Positions 39,701-54,700 of a DNA stretch of 64,000 bases are shown in pieces. Both the position numbers and the translations under genes were made by a program. Location: contig JAQFVV010000457.1 of the NCBI GenBank assembly GCA_028023455.1, forward strand, positions 250,001 to 314,000. The letters are read 5' to 3'. Source of the DNA: Epiperipatus broadwayi. Lineage: Eukaryota; Onychophora; Udeonychophora; Euonychophora; Peripatidae. Below the pieces are notes generated by a model. The model made no database searches and was not told where the DNA came from. It worked only from the letters and a program-made list of their open reading frames with translations. The stretch's first letter is position 1, and each line of letters starts with the position of its first letter.

Positions 39701-42700
39701 GAACTGAGGGTATGTTATAGTTTAAGTAAGAATATTTTATTTACTGGAATGTGTTAGAACTGTGTAATTTTAAAAGTGAAAGTACAAAAATCATAAAGAG
39801 AGAAAGAATCATATAATACAGTTTAAAACCAATTTGGAAACGAATATAAGATTTTTAAAAGAGAAATCTAAAACAAAGTTTTTTTTTAAGTGATAATAAA
39901 ATTTGAATATTTTTTATAATAATATTTATAAAATGAATATTGCATGTTTGTTAAGAAAATAATTCAATAATGTGTAATAGACACATATATTTGTGCATGG
40001 TGTGTTAATATTTGTAATTACCATCCGAAGCAAGGCTTGAATGAGTATATTAGATTAATAAGCATTGTATAGTGAACAATAAAACGTAATATCAAATATA
40101 GAAGAATGTTTTTGAATCTGTAGGATTCCATATAACTAATATAAAATTAGAGTTTTATGATTTTGTAGAATGTTTACTACGAATGTAATTTTATAAAAAT
40201 ATAATTTTAAAAAATAGTAGGGATACAAAGTATTAATGGTGATTATAAATAAATACATTTTGTAACAAGCTAAACTAAATAAGAAATCCAATAATAATAA
40301 TACTGTACTTGCTTAAGTATTTAAACGATAAGAATTAACTAGAAAAATAAGTAGAAGTTTGGTTTTATTGTATAAACTAGTAAAATAATTTTGTGATAGG
40401 AGAGTAAGGATATCCAATGTACATAATGTAAAGATTGTTATTTGTTTTTGTTATTAATAAACTTTGTTGTAAATTTATTATAAAGCTTTGTGTCTTCGTT
40501 ATTATTTCTCCACATGGATGCATGATATCACAATACACATTTATAATTGAAACAGACATATAGTTTTGCACAAAATAGGTAAACATAAAAGTGTTATAAT
40601 AATTTTGAAAATTTATTTGGATGATAAAATTAAAAGATCATAATTATATCATTTATTGGTCATAAATTGGCTGCCACTATATTAAAATAAATTATATGCT
40701 AATGTTACCACACGTATTTTGTTGTCGGATTATTAAAATACTACCACGTACGTAATTATTTATTTCATTTAGGAAGTAATAAGATTATATTATACTATTA
40801 TTATTATTATTATTATTATTTATTATTGTTAGTTACTGCGTAGTGAATTTTATGACATAAAATTCCCTTTTCATAGTTTACTACCGTAATTTTAAAACAG
40901 TTAGAATACAATTTATGAACCTGAGATTTGATTTGATTTTATATTATTTATTTTATGTTAATTTAATGAATTGAGCTAGATTATTATTACAAAGAATATT
41001 AATACATGATTATTATTTTAATCGTAGTGAAAAGAGCTTAGAAAGTCGTAAGAATACTATAAGTTAGTTATTTAGTATAGTAAAAGGGGGAATAGTGTTC
41101 TTATGCCATTGAGATAGTATCATGTGGATAATATCTCAATGTAGTCTGTCTCGTTCTCCGTGTCGTCACTCCATGTCTCATGAAAATAATAAATATTTAT
41201 TAATTCATTTACAAATATAACTGTATTTGTATTTTAAAAGTTAGAACCAGTAATCATTTTAATTAATGCTGAATATTTCATTTTTATTCATTTGTTAAAC
41301 TGAGCTAGAACCCGGAAAATTTAAACAGTATATAAATTTTATGGAGAGGACGTGGACGGAGGAGGAGGACAGAATATATATATATATATTTAACAACTGT
41401 TAGCCACTATGAAGTTAAAATCTTTTTATTCAATTTACAAGGAAAGTTATTTTTAATTTGTCATTGTGTCCTTGTAATGTTTATATCATGGTCACAATTT
41501 AAAATTGTAAATGTTATAATATCCTCCTTGCTTTCTACATTGCAGGACTATGCTGGCTAGATTTATTTTATTATGATTAGTGAGCCATAATAAGATCATT
41601 TATTGGTAACCTCAATCCATTTAAAAGCAGAGCTGGTGTTCAGCCATATGGCCTGAAGAGCTTGTCTTCTAATATGTGTTTAATTATGATTCTGACTTCT
41701 GTTTGCAGTTTTTCTTTTTTAGATTTCATGGAAGTTTGTAGCACAATAGTTCCAGCTCAATTGTTGATACTAAGGTTGTTTACCATCTTTATTTTCCTCA
41801 ATAAGTATATTGAATGAGGAATTACCAATAAAAACAGGCGAAACTCTCCACACAGTATTGCCACTCAATGCAAGCCAGAGTAATCAAGGGATGCCAGAAG
41901 ACTTGTGCATAAAATCCCCATCTAGTGCCTATTTTATGCACAAGCTTTCTGGCATCCATTGATTATTATGGCTTGCACTGAGTAACAATACTGTATGGAG
42001 AGTTTTGCCTGTTTTAATAACAGTTATAAGCAAGCATAGGAAATGGTAACCATGTGATGTTTAATGAATTACCAATAAGTTGCACATGATATAAAAGTTT
42101 AGATTTCATAACAATTCTTTTCCTATGCAGTTCCAGTAGTAAAGTAACAGATATGAGAGCTAAAAATTCTTAAATCATAACTGAACTTGTAACTTTTGGT
42201 GCTTCATTATGAAGCTATTTTTACTTTTATCAAATGTATATGTTTATAATTACAAAATTAGAGCTTTATTGGGTGTGACTATTTGTACAATCTTCATCAT
42301 CTAAATATCAACTTATGGTTTAATGAGATGATTGTCAAAAATATGCTTTGTATCCTAAATTTATGAAATTCTAGCTTTATTGCATATGCATCAGTTTTTA
42401 AACTTATTTTTGCAACTAACGATATAAGAGGTTTTATTATTTTATAATGCGGCTCCAAACATTAGAGCTCTATAAAGCTTTTGCAAGCAATAATAATCAA
42501 TCACCATAATGTCTTTAGTTTAAAAACTTTGACATATATCCATCAGAGAGTTTAATGTATTTTTTTTAATTCTTAATATCTGCTTTTCCTTTTGTTTTTT
42601 TTTGTTTTTTGTTACATCTTTTTATGTAAGTAATTTTTTTTTCCAGATTTTATGCAATATGAAAATTATTTCAACTGTGTTTTTATACAGACTTATCATT

Positions 42701-45700
42701 AAAAGGTAAATATTTTATGTATATTTGCCATAGTAATATTTTATAATTAGTTTTATTTGCAAGATAGGATTAAAAAACTTGTAGAAATTCTCCGCTGAAA
42801 GCAGAATAAATGGACTAAGCAACTACTTCATCATCATCACCATTAAAAGTTTGCTATTGCTTACCATCTTATTAACATATTGCTGTAGCACCTCGATATT
42901 AAGAGCTGCATCATAAATTTTCATGAATCTTTAACATTACTGGAATGCATGAAAAAGAAATAAAATTAATAATTAAGTAGGAAGGTATTGAGAAAAGAGA
43001 TTATTTTAAGCAAGGCTAAGAGATTATTTTGGGTTCCTTTAAAGTTAAATTTAAGAAAACAAAACTTGACAAATGTTTTGATTTTAGTAGAGATATGAAT
43101 AATTAGAAAATAATAGGGAAAAGATGATAGACTTTAAAGATCTCGAAAATGGATTTGAAAAGAATATGAAAAAATATAAGGAAAAGCTAGCACTTTGTAA
43201 TATATATAAACACAGAAGAAATTTTGGGTTAGGTATAAAATTGCAAATCAGTATGCAATGGGTGCTTAGAGATTAAGAAAATGAAGGGAAATGAAAGTAG
43301 GCTGATTGCCAATTTTAAGGACAAATAATTAAGTGAATAATTAATCAGAGGACATAGATACTAGGGAAAATACTGTGATTTGGTGGTCATTATTTTGGCA
43401 GTCAACTAATAATGATGAATTTTAATTATTTGAGATTGAATTTTAATTACTGATGCATATCTATAGTTAGAACATTAATTTTGTGTTTTTTACGTGATAA
43501 ACCACATTAGTCAAGAGTTTCTTAAATTCCACTTCTCCAACATCTAGTTGAAAAAGTTTCTTCATTGAATATCCATAAAGAAAATCTTGTTTTAAAGCTT
43601 GTCTTAACAAAATTGTGTCTGGAATTGTGATAAACCTCATCTACTTTTTCTATGATATATGGTATATTTTAATATCTAATGGAAAATTTTCTACTTTTTC
43701 TATGATATATGGTATATTTCAATATCTAATGGAAAAAATTGTGAAAGAATGGGAATCCATTGCAAGGAAGTGACTTGAGCATGCAAATAGTATTTTTTAT
43801 GGTAATATTTAAATACATATCCAGAACTTTAATTAGGGCTTTTTTCCCAAACAGGAACTAGTATTTTCCAGTAGAATATGCTAGCATTAAAGAAACTATC
43901 CTTAATGTTGTTTGCACCACAGTCTCAAGTGATACTGGCTAATTTTCCAACAAGTTGTTGTTGTGTTTTTAGAAATTATCTTTGGACTAGTCTTCAATAA
44001 GTGAATATAATTTAGACTATGATCAAAGGGAGAAACAATTCTAAGAAAACTGTTCTGTAAAGTTTGTATTTATTATGATTATCATTTAAAGTCACTTAAA
44101 TTTTTCTGTTGGAAAATTCTTTAGAGTCACAGAAGATGGTAATTTTTCTAAGGAAACTTCAGGTTAATAAAGTTAGAACTTTTCTTTATTTTGAAAATCT
44201 TTTTTAATATGAATAGATAAAGATAGATCTTATCCATATGAATTTCATCTTGACTTAATGTCCACAGCATAATTTTTGTTAAGTCATTTTTTAGAATTGC
44301 TTGAAACATATAATGATATTGATAAACTTTTTTGGATTTTTTTTTTTTATTATTTATTAATTTCACTTTTATGCTAATGTAAGCATTTTACTTCTAGGTC
44401 TTAAATTCTGGAAGTACATTATCTGCTCCTGAGATTTTCCTAATATTATTTACTTCTGAGATTTTCCTGATTTGAGATCATCAACAAATTTTAATTTACT
44501 ATTACTGACTATTTTTAACATATTTAAATTGCAAATACATTGGGAAAGGGAAGCTTATAGTTCTGCTGTAATGTTTCTTTGTTAGGTTTTGTACATCTTG
44601 GACTTAGAAGCTTGCTATATAAAGATAGCACTCTCATTGATAATAGTAGTAGCACTTTTGAAAGGTTTTTATACGCTCATCAACCATAAAAGAGAGCAAG
44701 TCTTTGTTGGGCCTTGTAAAAAAAAAATTATTTTTTTTATTATCTCTTTTATTCTTAGAGTCACCAAGAAATTTTATAAGTATTTCAACAAATTTTTAAT
44801 CTTTTGAAAGTCAAATATTAATTATAAAAAGCATTGGTTACTCCAAGATAAAATGAATTGCATTCTGTAACTTTTGATGGCTGTTATTATGAATTTTTCA
44901 AATCTATCCTAGTAAGAAATATTGGATGAAATTCTCTTAACATATGCTCAAGATATTGATTACAGTTAACTTTTTTTTTTTTTTTTAATTTCATTTTGAA
45001 TCTGAGTAACTTTCAATTTTTGGGAATTATTTTATGTTGCTTATCTGGAAAATAACCCAATATTAGTAACAACTAAGCAATCGTGTTTTTTTTTTAATAT
45101 AAATCAGTGATTGACTTTTGGCGTATGATGCAAAGAAAATATCTTAGTATCATAAAGTACATGTATGTTATTTAAAGCCATTTTTCTTAAGTGGAGAACA
45201 TATTTTATTTTCAGTTGAACCATTTTTAAAGACTGTCATAAGAATTAAAATCTATAAATACAGAAAATGTAGGCAGTTTTGAAAGAAGACAAATAATTTT
45301 CACCCATTGTTATTATTATTATTTGAGCTATCTTTATTAGTGATTGTTTGCTTTGCTAGATAATTTGAAATAAAACTAACCAAACCATGTTTAGTGTACA
45401 TTCAATCAAAAATTAATTTAAAGACAGATATTTTAAAAAAGTTACTTTTTATAAAAGGAAGAATTGGTGAAGCTCTTGAAGTTCAATTATTTATTTAGCA
45501 TATGGTCTCAGCACATTAAAATTCAATACCAACACTTCTTAACCAATCAAGAGCTGATTTCTCCAAGCAATGGAGAGTAATGAGAACAACTGAGGTCTAG
45601 TAAATTGGATACTCCCTCTAAATATGTATCATAATTTGTGGTCTTTTGCACTTACAGTTGAAAGAGTTTATAAATCCCCACTTTGCGACATATAACAACA

Positions 45701-48700
45701 TCTAATCCCTGGCTTGTTCTGATTCTGTTAATCTTTGACCAGAGTTTTCTTGGAACAAAGAAACCAGGTACTCTGAGATTAGGGTTAGCTATTAGTGTAC
45801 GATTATTTATATTGGAATTATTCCAGGTGTCAAATGTGGGTGGCTGCTGAGAATTACCAGTAAGCCAAAAAGGCTTCCTTGATTTTAGTCTGACGTTTGG
45901 AGGCTGTTCAGAATGAGATTAGTTGTGATCTGATAGCTCAACAAGCTTATTGAATTCATTGATAATTGCCACCTTGCATCTGAAGTAAATTGGAAGGATA
46001 TTTGATAGTACAAATAACCATTCTACTGGTGTTGATTTAAGAGTGTCAGAAATAATACACAAGGTTTTCACTATACTTGGAGAGCAGTACTCAGCCACAG
46101 AGTAAACAAGTGCTAATCCAGAAGTTCCAAGGATGTCAGTATTAGAACCCTATGTGATGCCTTCAAATTTGGAAATGATATTATTTCTGGTGGCAAGTTT
46201 AATTTTTATATCTATAAGATGGGGTTTAAAGGAAAGAATTTGATCCAATTTAATTTCCAAATATTTTTGGCGTTATTGATTTGTAACTTTGTAATTGCAG
46301 AAATTAATATTTAAGAATTTTTTGGCCAGATTGTTATTGAAGTGGAAACTGATTTCTCTGGATTAGGCTTAAGATGCCAAAAGCTGAAATAATCCTCAAG
46401 TACTTTAAATCAGAGTTTAGGCTTCTTTCAGTATTACTGAAAGTGTATCCTCTGAAAGCAAGGGCAATGTCATCAGCAAGGATTGGGGAGAGAAATGATC
46501 ACTGTAGTAGACCGTTTTAGTTGAATAAATTTTTGCTGGTGTTGTAGCCAAGAACAATCCTAAATTTCTATCCTTGAGGTCATTTTCCAAGAGTATTAGA
46601 ATAGATTTGCATTTGATGAACTTATTAGTTTGTAGATCAGCCTCTTCCTTTAAACAGTATTAAAAGCAAATTTAAGATCAATGAGTACAATACGTGTTTT
46701 GTGATGGAATTGGAAAACCTTCCTTGATAAATGTGATGAACGAGAGAACCTGTTCACAGTAGTTACAACCTGGTCTGAAACCAAAATATTCTATATGTAT
46801 TGCAGTTTTAAAAATTGGTTATAGTCTTGCCAGAAGAATTTGTTCAAAATGTTTGTAAGTGCAGCTAAGGAGGGAAATATGTTCTTAACAGAATTTGATG
46901 ACTTATCTGGTTTAGGAATGGCAATAATTTGGGCCAATTTCCAACTATCAGGTATATAACCACTTTGCAAAATATTTGTATAAAGAGTGGCAAGCCATTT
47001 AATTGCTCTAACATCCAAGTGTTTTAGAAAATCAGGTAAGATATGATTCACAACTACAGCCTTTCCAGCTTTGGTCAGAAGTGATTTCTGCATTAAGTGA
47101 GGTTGATTTTGCAATTGTTGATTTTAGTTCCCTGGAGAAGGATTCTAGTTTCTTGATCTTGGAAAAAATTTGGTTTAATCTGACTTGTCTATTTAGCATG
47201 CTTTGCAATGTCATCAGTGAAAATTTAATATGTTTTGTGTGGTGGATTTTCACTATGCGCAGTTTGCAAAGAGGTTCCAAGATTTATTACTTGAATGGGT
47301 AAAGTTTAGATTTTCAACAGTTCTAATCCATCTTGATTCTGGAACCATCAAGTAATTCTATTGGTGAATCTACCACTAACAGATCTCCAGTTTTTTCAAG
47401 GAGTTCTTTACACCTTGAATTCCAACAAGGGGTGTAAGATTTATGAAAACCTCAGAGAATTGATTTTTTGGCAACTGACTTAATAAGAGCATTAAACCTT
47501 TGAATGAAGGAGGCATACAGAGGAATTCTATTTGTTATTTTCTACATGAATTTTAAAAATAGACTTTTGCCTTTATTAGGCTGCAATAAGAAATAGGATT
47601 CAAATAAATCCAAGGAATTGTAAGACCAATGCACATGATCACTAATGAGTGCTGGCTTTTGGCAAACCTAGTGAGGATTTTCCTAGCATTTGGAAGTGAA
47701 TCACCATTGGAATCTGAAGTTACAAAGGTTAGGTCTGTGCTGCATGATCTGCTCCACCTGGCCAAGTGAAAAATACCTGATTGTTTTGCATCATAAACAA
47801 GATAAAGGTTATTAATCTGCATTCAACAATCAAATTATCACCAGATTTGGAAATAAAGCATATTCCCAAGATGTATATTGTGAATTGACATTTCCCTATA
47901 ATTGATGGGTGGATGAGAGAGGGAAATTAGAATTCATCCCAAGATATGTTTGGTAGCTTTTATACATTGAAGATATAAATGCCATCAATCCTGACTCCTT
48001 TCGATAAGTTTGTTTCCTAAAGATGGTTGATTAAGAGGATAATGTTTGTTCTTGCAAAGAATGCAAGACCATATTTGTGATCGCATTTGTGGCTAATTAA
48101 ATTGAGTCCAGGAATTTTGAAAATCGTGACTCTTGATATTATCAATGTCTAGTTTCTTGAAGAGCCAGAACATCAATGCAATGTCTTTCAATGAGTTTTG
48201 AAATAATTTCAGCCTCAGACTTTATTAGGCCTTCTACATTGAGTTGGCAGATAGAAAAACCACTACCAATGTTTCTCTTGCAATTGTCACTAGAGTTTTT
48301 AAACTGAGACAAAGACAGTGTCCCATGATTACCCATGTCATGTAGGCAATCATTAATTATGCACCATTGGTGTCACTCCTTTAATCAAGGTGCAATTATA
48401 TCCCATAGTACTGCTGGAGTTTCTCTTGCTATTTATTTTGATTCGAGATTCATATTAAAGAAACATGGAGGTGTGCTGACATGACCAGAAGTTCACAAGT
48501 TGAAATCTTGAAGTCTGGTTCCAAAGATATCACTTTTTCTTTCGCATCTTACAACTAGTTCCATCATTAAAAACATATAAGAAATGGAAGCAAGACCCCT
48601 GGTTGTACCATTAGGAGGTAAGAATAATTTGGATTTAGCCAACTGGACTTCAAAATTTTCCACACCAAATTTGGATATGGGTAAGATATCAACTCCATCA

Positions 48701-51700
48701 GAGTTTTTGACTGAAATTGAAAAATTCACAAAATCCCAGTTGACTTTACAACATCAAAGGATATGGCTTTATTGCTCAGGAATTCATAAGAAGTTTGAGC
48801 ACTAGACCTGGAAGTACCAGAATCGATCCTAGGTTTTCCCAATCCTAAGTTGGGCACTCTGTCAACTACACTCAACCATGCAGGGCATTCAATTATCTTA
48901 CTATTGCTTTGTAGAGAATCTCCATTTTTGACTTAGATAGCATTTCCTGGTTTACAAGATCATTGTTCTATAGAGAATATACCCGGCACATAACTATTCC
49001 ACAATTGCCAACACCAAAGAAAACTAAATGAAAAAAATATAATGTTTTATTAATATTTTTTAATTTTTTTGTCAAATGCAAATTAACAATTAATAAAGAT
49101 AATGAAAATAGAATGTTATCATGTACTCACACATATTATTATATTTTAGTATAAATTATATTATTAATACTGAAAAACAAAACATGTAGTTAGGTATAAA
49201 TTAATATTATTAACTTCTTTAATGAATCTCAATATTAGATCAATATGCCATAATTTTTACCTTTCTTGATTTATTTTTAATACAGTTTATGCTCAAAAAT
49301 ATTTTCACTGACGTTTTTAAACAAGCAATTTTTATGTATTTCAATTTTACTAGTTTAATAATATCTTGGGATGCATTTAAAAAGACATTGTGAAACAATA
49401 TATATACTGATAGTATTTTGTTCCTGTTTAATTATTTTATATTTATCTTCATCACCAATCAATTTCTGGCATTTATTAGCACAAGTGCTCTTTTTGTGGT
49501 AACAGACAAACCAGATTGAGTATTTACAGTGTTTGTAAATTATAATTTAAATAAACTGTAATTGTGTATTTAAAGAATTGTAGCATGCCCTGTTTATAAT
49601 CTTAAACATAATAATAATATTTTTTTTCCCCAAACATTATATAATTTCCTGAGTGACAAATCAGTTGATTATTTTATTTGATAAAATAATAAAATCTTTT
49701 AAAATAAAGTTTAGTTATAGTTTTAATATTAAAATTTCTGCGTTTGTAAAATAGTTTTTGATTGATATTATGAAAACATTAAGAGTATCACAAAACATCT
49801 TGTATTTAAGTTTTCAGTAAAATATTTCGATTATTTACTTATACTTATTTAGATTTGTATATACATATACTTGCAAAGAACCCATTTTGTACCTTTTAAT
49901 AAATGTTGCTTGGATGAGTTGTTATAAGGGTAGCAGGCAATGGTAATCAGGTATCATTGCTTGATTGAAAATCACAGTACTGAAGTTGCCTCAATATGTC
50001 TGCCGTCAGACAGAGAACAAACATGCATGAAATTTTATAGCTATATGTATAGAATTGACAAGTTAAAAATAATAGGATAATTTATTAAAGTTTGTATTTT
50101 TGTCTTTTTTTAAACTTTTTTTGTTACCATGCCCCAGAAATTTGATTAAATTTCCTCTAATAGAAGAACTTATTTCTTAGGCTATGCATATTCATTTATA
50201 TAATTTTTACTCATGTTTTTCTTATAATTATCATATCTTTAGCAAACAACTATTTATAATAATCAATTTTTAATAAGTACATATTTGGTTATTAATTATG
50301 TTTATTAGCCCAGAAATTACATGTTTAAGCTTAGATATAGAATTTAAATTTATTAAAAATTAAACATATTTATAATTCTTTATATGTGCAAAATCATTTT
50401 TCTTTTATTAACACATTCACATTTTTTTTACTGATTTACTCTATTTTATATTTTTAGAACTTATAAATAATTATCTGTAGATAGTGGGAAAAATACATTA
50501 ATAGCTCATATCAGTTTGACCCTATTAAGTCTTCAGTAATATCAACCCCCACATGTTATTTAAAGTATTTGGCTATCATTTATATATTTATTAAGAGCAA
50601 TTATTATAAATAATTGTTTAATAAAAAATACGATATTTAAATAAATAAGCGTGGAATAATAATAAATGATATTTGGAAAGTTATGTTTGACTTGCTGTAA
50701 CTGGAGAGAAATGGTAGGTTTGAAATGCATATTAGGATTTATTAGCATATTTTTTTCCAATGTTTACAACCCATTTATTTGAACTGAAAGAGAATTAACT
50801 GTGTTTTATATATATTGATAGAGAGCAAGAGAAATCCATCTTTTATCTGTAGAAGTTGCTGTGTGAACAGATTGTAGATATTCTATTAGTTTATTCAATT
50901 TTGTTTATTGTGCTGTAAATTACATTTGGAAACCAGTTAGATATTTGCAATTTATGGTTCATATGTGTATAGATATATATGTTTTCTGCTTAAAGCCTAG
51001 GCAACATTATACTCATTAAAAATATAACTTGTTCATTATTACAGGTAGTCTGCAGCAGCTTAGCACAATTTATTCTCACTATTTAGAACTATATAATAAT
51101 CCCAGCAAGTAACTAATAAATTTCTGATAGTTTGGGTCAGTGGAAAAAGTTCTTAAATTTGCTTGGAAATTCTCCAGAAAATTGTTTCATGTTTTTCCAT
51201 GATTCTAATCTTAGACCATGGGCTTGGTAACAGACACTTATTAATAATTACATCATATTGTATATTTTATATACTTATATTCTTTTTAATTATTAATTTT
51301 TTAAATATCTGTATTTATATTATTGTATTAGAATATTGTAAATCAAAATATTGTTTTAACTTAATTAATTAGTCTTTTAAACCTAAGGAGATGAAAAATT
51401 TTCACCCATGAATTTTTTCTCCCATGATTACAATACCATGTTTTCTTGTTTATCAATTTTACTCATTGGCAGAAATCTCTACAGACATAGCTTTCCAAGT
51501 TGAAAAATTAGAATGAATATTTCAAAAAAGAGTTAGGATTATTATTTTTTGTTTATTTGTTTAAATTTTTATTTTTGGATTTCACTTTTATATAAATAAT
51601 TTTATAATTTAGATTTTGTCAAAAAAAAAAAATACTGTCTTCTGCTTCAGAAATATATACGCATATTCAGAATATATTATTCTTTTCTCAAATTTTTAAT

Positions 51701-54700
51701 TAATTAATTTTTTAATTTTTTTTTCCCTTTCAGTCTTAAAGAGGAATTGTAGCAATAAGTTTTCATTTCAAATGTTTTTTAGACCAATCACTCAAAATCA
51801 ATGGGTTGCACTCATTCTGCTGTCTTTCGCTGGCATTTGCAATAGGTGAGAAATTTTCATTATATTTAATTTTAATCTTTTTTTAGAAATAGGTTTGATA
51901 TATTCTTCTAAAGGATTTATCTTTTTCTTGACATTACCATAATTAAATTCTCATCCAAATGTGATCTAAAATTTTCTTTTTCTATCTTTCTTTCCGTTAT
52001 TTCTATCTTCTCTCTCAGATTACACTCTTCTTTGCTAAAAATATAATTAAATCAAATTCTTTCCTAATTATTTCTATAATTTTTTTGGCTATTTTTTTAG
52101 CACTAACTATTTTTATACCTTATATGTATTCACAATTTAAACTTTTTTTTTGTCCACCTTGATAAATCAAGAACAACATTGTTAGTCTTCTTTAAAAATT
52201 TCATCATTTGTATATATTTTTTAATTTGTGTGTATAAACAGTATAAGATAAACAAAGCAGCCATAAATAGACAAGTTCAGAATAAAAAATTTTCCACTTT
52301 TAACTCCTCTTATAAGAAAATGTATTATTTACTATATTTGCATTTTTCTATCCTTGTTGTGCCTCTAGTTATTATTAATTAGTAAATTATATTGCTAATT
52401 TGATATGAATCAATTACTCAAAAAAAATTTTAAACATTTTCCGCTAATAGAAAGTACTTTCAAGTTTAAACTCCTGATCTTAGGTATGATGAATAATTGA
52501 TCTAAGCAAAAAAAATTTTTATATTAAATTATAAACTGCTGATTGTGAGCAATAATTATGTTTGTAAACTATGTGTAAATACTGGATGAGGTGCTGCCAA
52601 CATCTGAATGTAATATGCTTGTTTCAACTGCATTATAGCTCTAAAAAAATTGATCATCTTTTTTTAATTTACAAGATTTTGATGGTGAATTTTAAGTTAG
52701 AGGTCTGAATATTATTAGATTATTCTTTAACATGATCTTGGAGTCTCATTTTCCACATTTTTTTCAGAAGTTAGTTACATTTGTTTCTAAACTCTCAAAA
52801 ACTAGATTAAGTCTATTTAAATTTAATAAAAGCATCATTTAAAATAGTTTTACCACTTATATTTGCAGGTGTACAATAAACTTCCAATTGATTCACAGTA
52901 AAAACATAGCAATGCATTCATATTTAAAAAATAAAAACTTCATTAAGCACAAAACTATTTTATAAATGGTCACAACTTCAACAAATAATTATACGTCTAT
53001 TTCTTTTATGTGTATCTGTGTATATATATTATACCTCAAAAATAAGCTTTAAAAGCTCCCTAACATCACCTTAGCTTAACTGGTAACAAGCAGATAATAA
53101 TATTGCTTTTAATATTTAGATATGTAATAATAAATATCACAGGGTTGTGAAATTAAAATATAACTGTGTATATATAAATAGGAATAAAAAAATCTAATAA
53201 TATTTACAATAGTTCCAACACAATTGAAATAAAACAACTATATAAAAATAATAAATATTTTCTTTATTATTAATTATTGAAAACAACATTATGGACTAAT
53301 TTATGTTTGACCATTATTAAGAATAATATTAACATATTCTCTCTAAGTTTTCAATGACATTACCAAATATAATGTTATCTTTGGGTTTAAAATATTTATG
53401 TGTGATAAATAAGACTTAAAAATGTATTATTCAATTATAAATCTTTATCAGTGATATGGCTAAATAACAAAAGGTATTTTATTGTATCTAACCCATTCTC
53501 AATACAACTCAATATTAATATTTAAATTATATATGCTAGTATTAGCAATAAATATCAATAACATTTCTTAAACAGTGTACTTTTAAATAAATATAATATA
53601 ATAGTATTATGTGCACCTAAATTTCCAATTAGATAATGAATGCAAAAATTTATGAAAGACAAAAGTCAAATAATTTAGTAAATATAAAATCAATTTATTT
53701 ACACACAAAAAAAAAATTGAAATAATTAAAATATAATTATAACAATGATAAATTAAATTCTCATCAAAGTCTAAAAATATCTCCAATGAAATACAGGGGA
53801 TTTATCCCATTCTGTACTGTACTAAAACAAAATATACTTATGTATCTAAATATGTTATGGAATGAACAAATCTTTTAGGCAAGTCTTAAATAAAACTCAA
53901 GTACTAACTACTTATTAAATACCTAAAGTGAAACGTTTTATTTGATTTTTCTTTATTATAGTACAGTCATTCTCTCAAAATGGGTATCTTTAGTATATAA
54001 CTTTTATTCTTCTTTTTTTCTAATGATAATAAAACATCTATCTTTTTATACTCAAACCATAAGAATACATTTGGCATTATGAATTTACCTGATTTCTACA
54101 GGTTAGATATATACATCACCAGGAGGCCTTCTCTCTATTATATGATTATATAATATTATAACAAAATATTTATGACCATGGAGATAAATGTATATTAACA
54201 TAAGTACATGTGTCATTGCAAAAGGTATACCTACCCAGGCTAGTATTTATGAATCAATTAAATATAAGGCATTAGGAGCTTCTTTCTACTAAACAACAAT
54301 ATTATTATATGTAAAATCTAATCATCACAGAAATAATGTATAAGTCTACAAAATATTTTTAATGTCCTTCTATCTACAAAATTTAAGTTTATTTTAACAA
54401 AATAGATTGAAACTTTTAGAGCCATAAAGCAAATATATTTTTAACTATTAATTATAATAACTAATATTAATAACCTGTCTCCAACACAAGTTACACTATG
54501 TCATCAATATTAAAATTATAATTATATAATTAAATCATACTACCTATATATTCCTGTTTATTCTTGCTTTTCATTTGCTAGAACTTTTTATTTTATTTGA
54601 AAATAAGGAAAATAGTTAATAATAATATACAATAATATATATGTATTCTGTTACCTAAAAATTATTAAAAGTCTTAAAGGTTTTGTGAAGATGTATTTCG

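Larger units (their letters stand above)
45487..49010 (-). mobile_element. Jockey-like non-LTR retrotransposon (LINE), degraded
   Basis: Read on the minus strand, domains appear in the right order. Residual ORF1-like frame 48990-48493. Endonuclease from about 48270: ICQLNVEGL, VLALQETRH (to 48145), a KYG block near 48080, YDAKQSGIFHLARW and DLTFVTSD (about 47712-47735). Reverse transcriptase: PDFLKHLDVRAIKWL, GYIPDSWKLAQIIAIPKPDK (46905-46970), FGFRPG (46771-46785), VLIDLKFAFNTV (near 46690), ILADDIAL (46466-46480; the catalytic box is normally FADD/YADD) and YLEDYFSFWHLKPNPEK. C-terminal domain: WSKINRIRTSQG, a C-x-C remnant, and SALDWLRSVGIEF with its stop at 45516-45518. Many stops and frameshifts make it inactive. 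The family is Jockey/I-like; the clade is not fixed. Confidence 0.9.
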
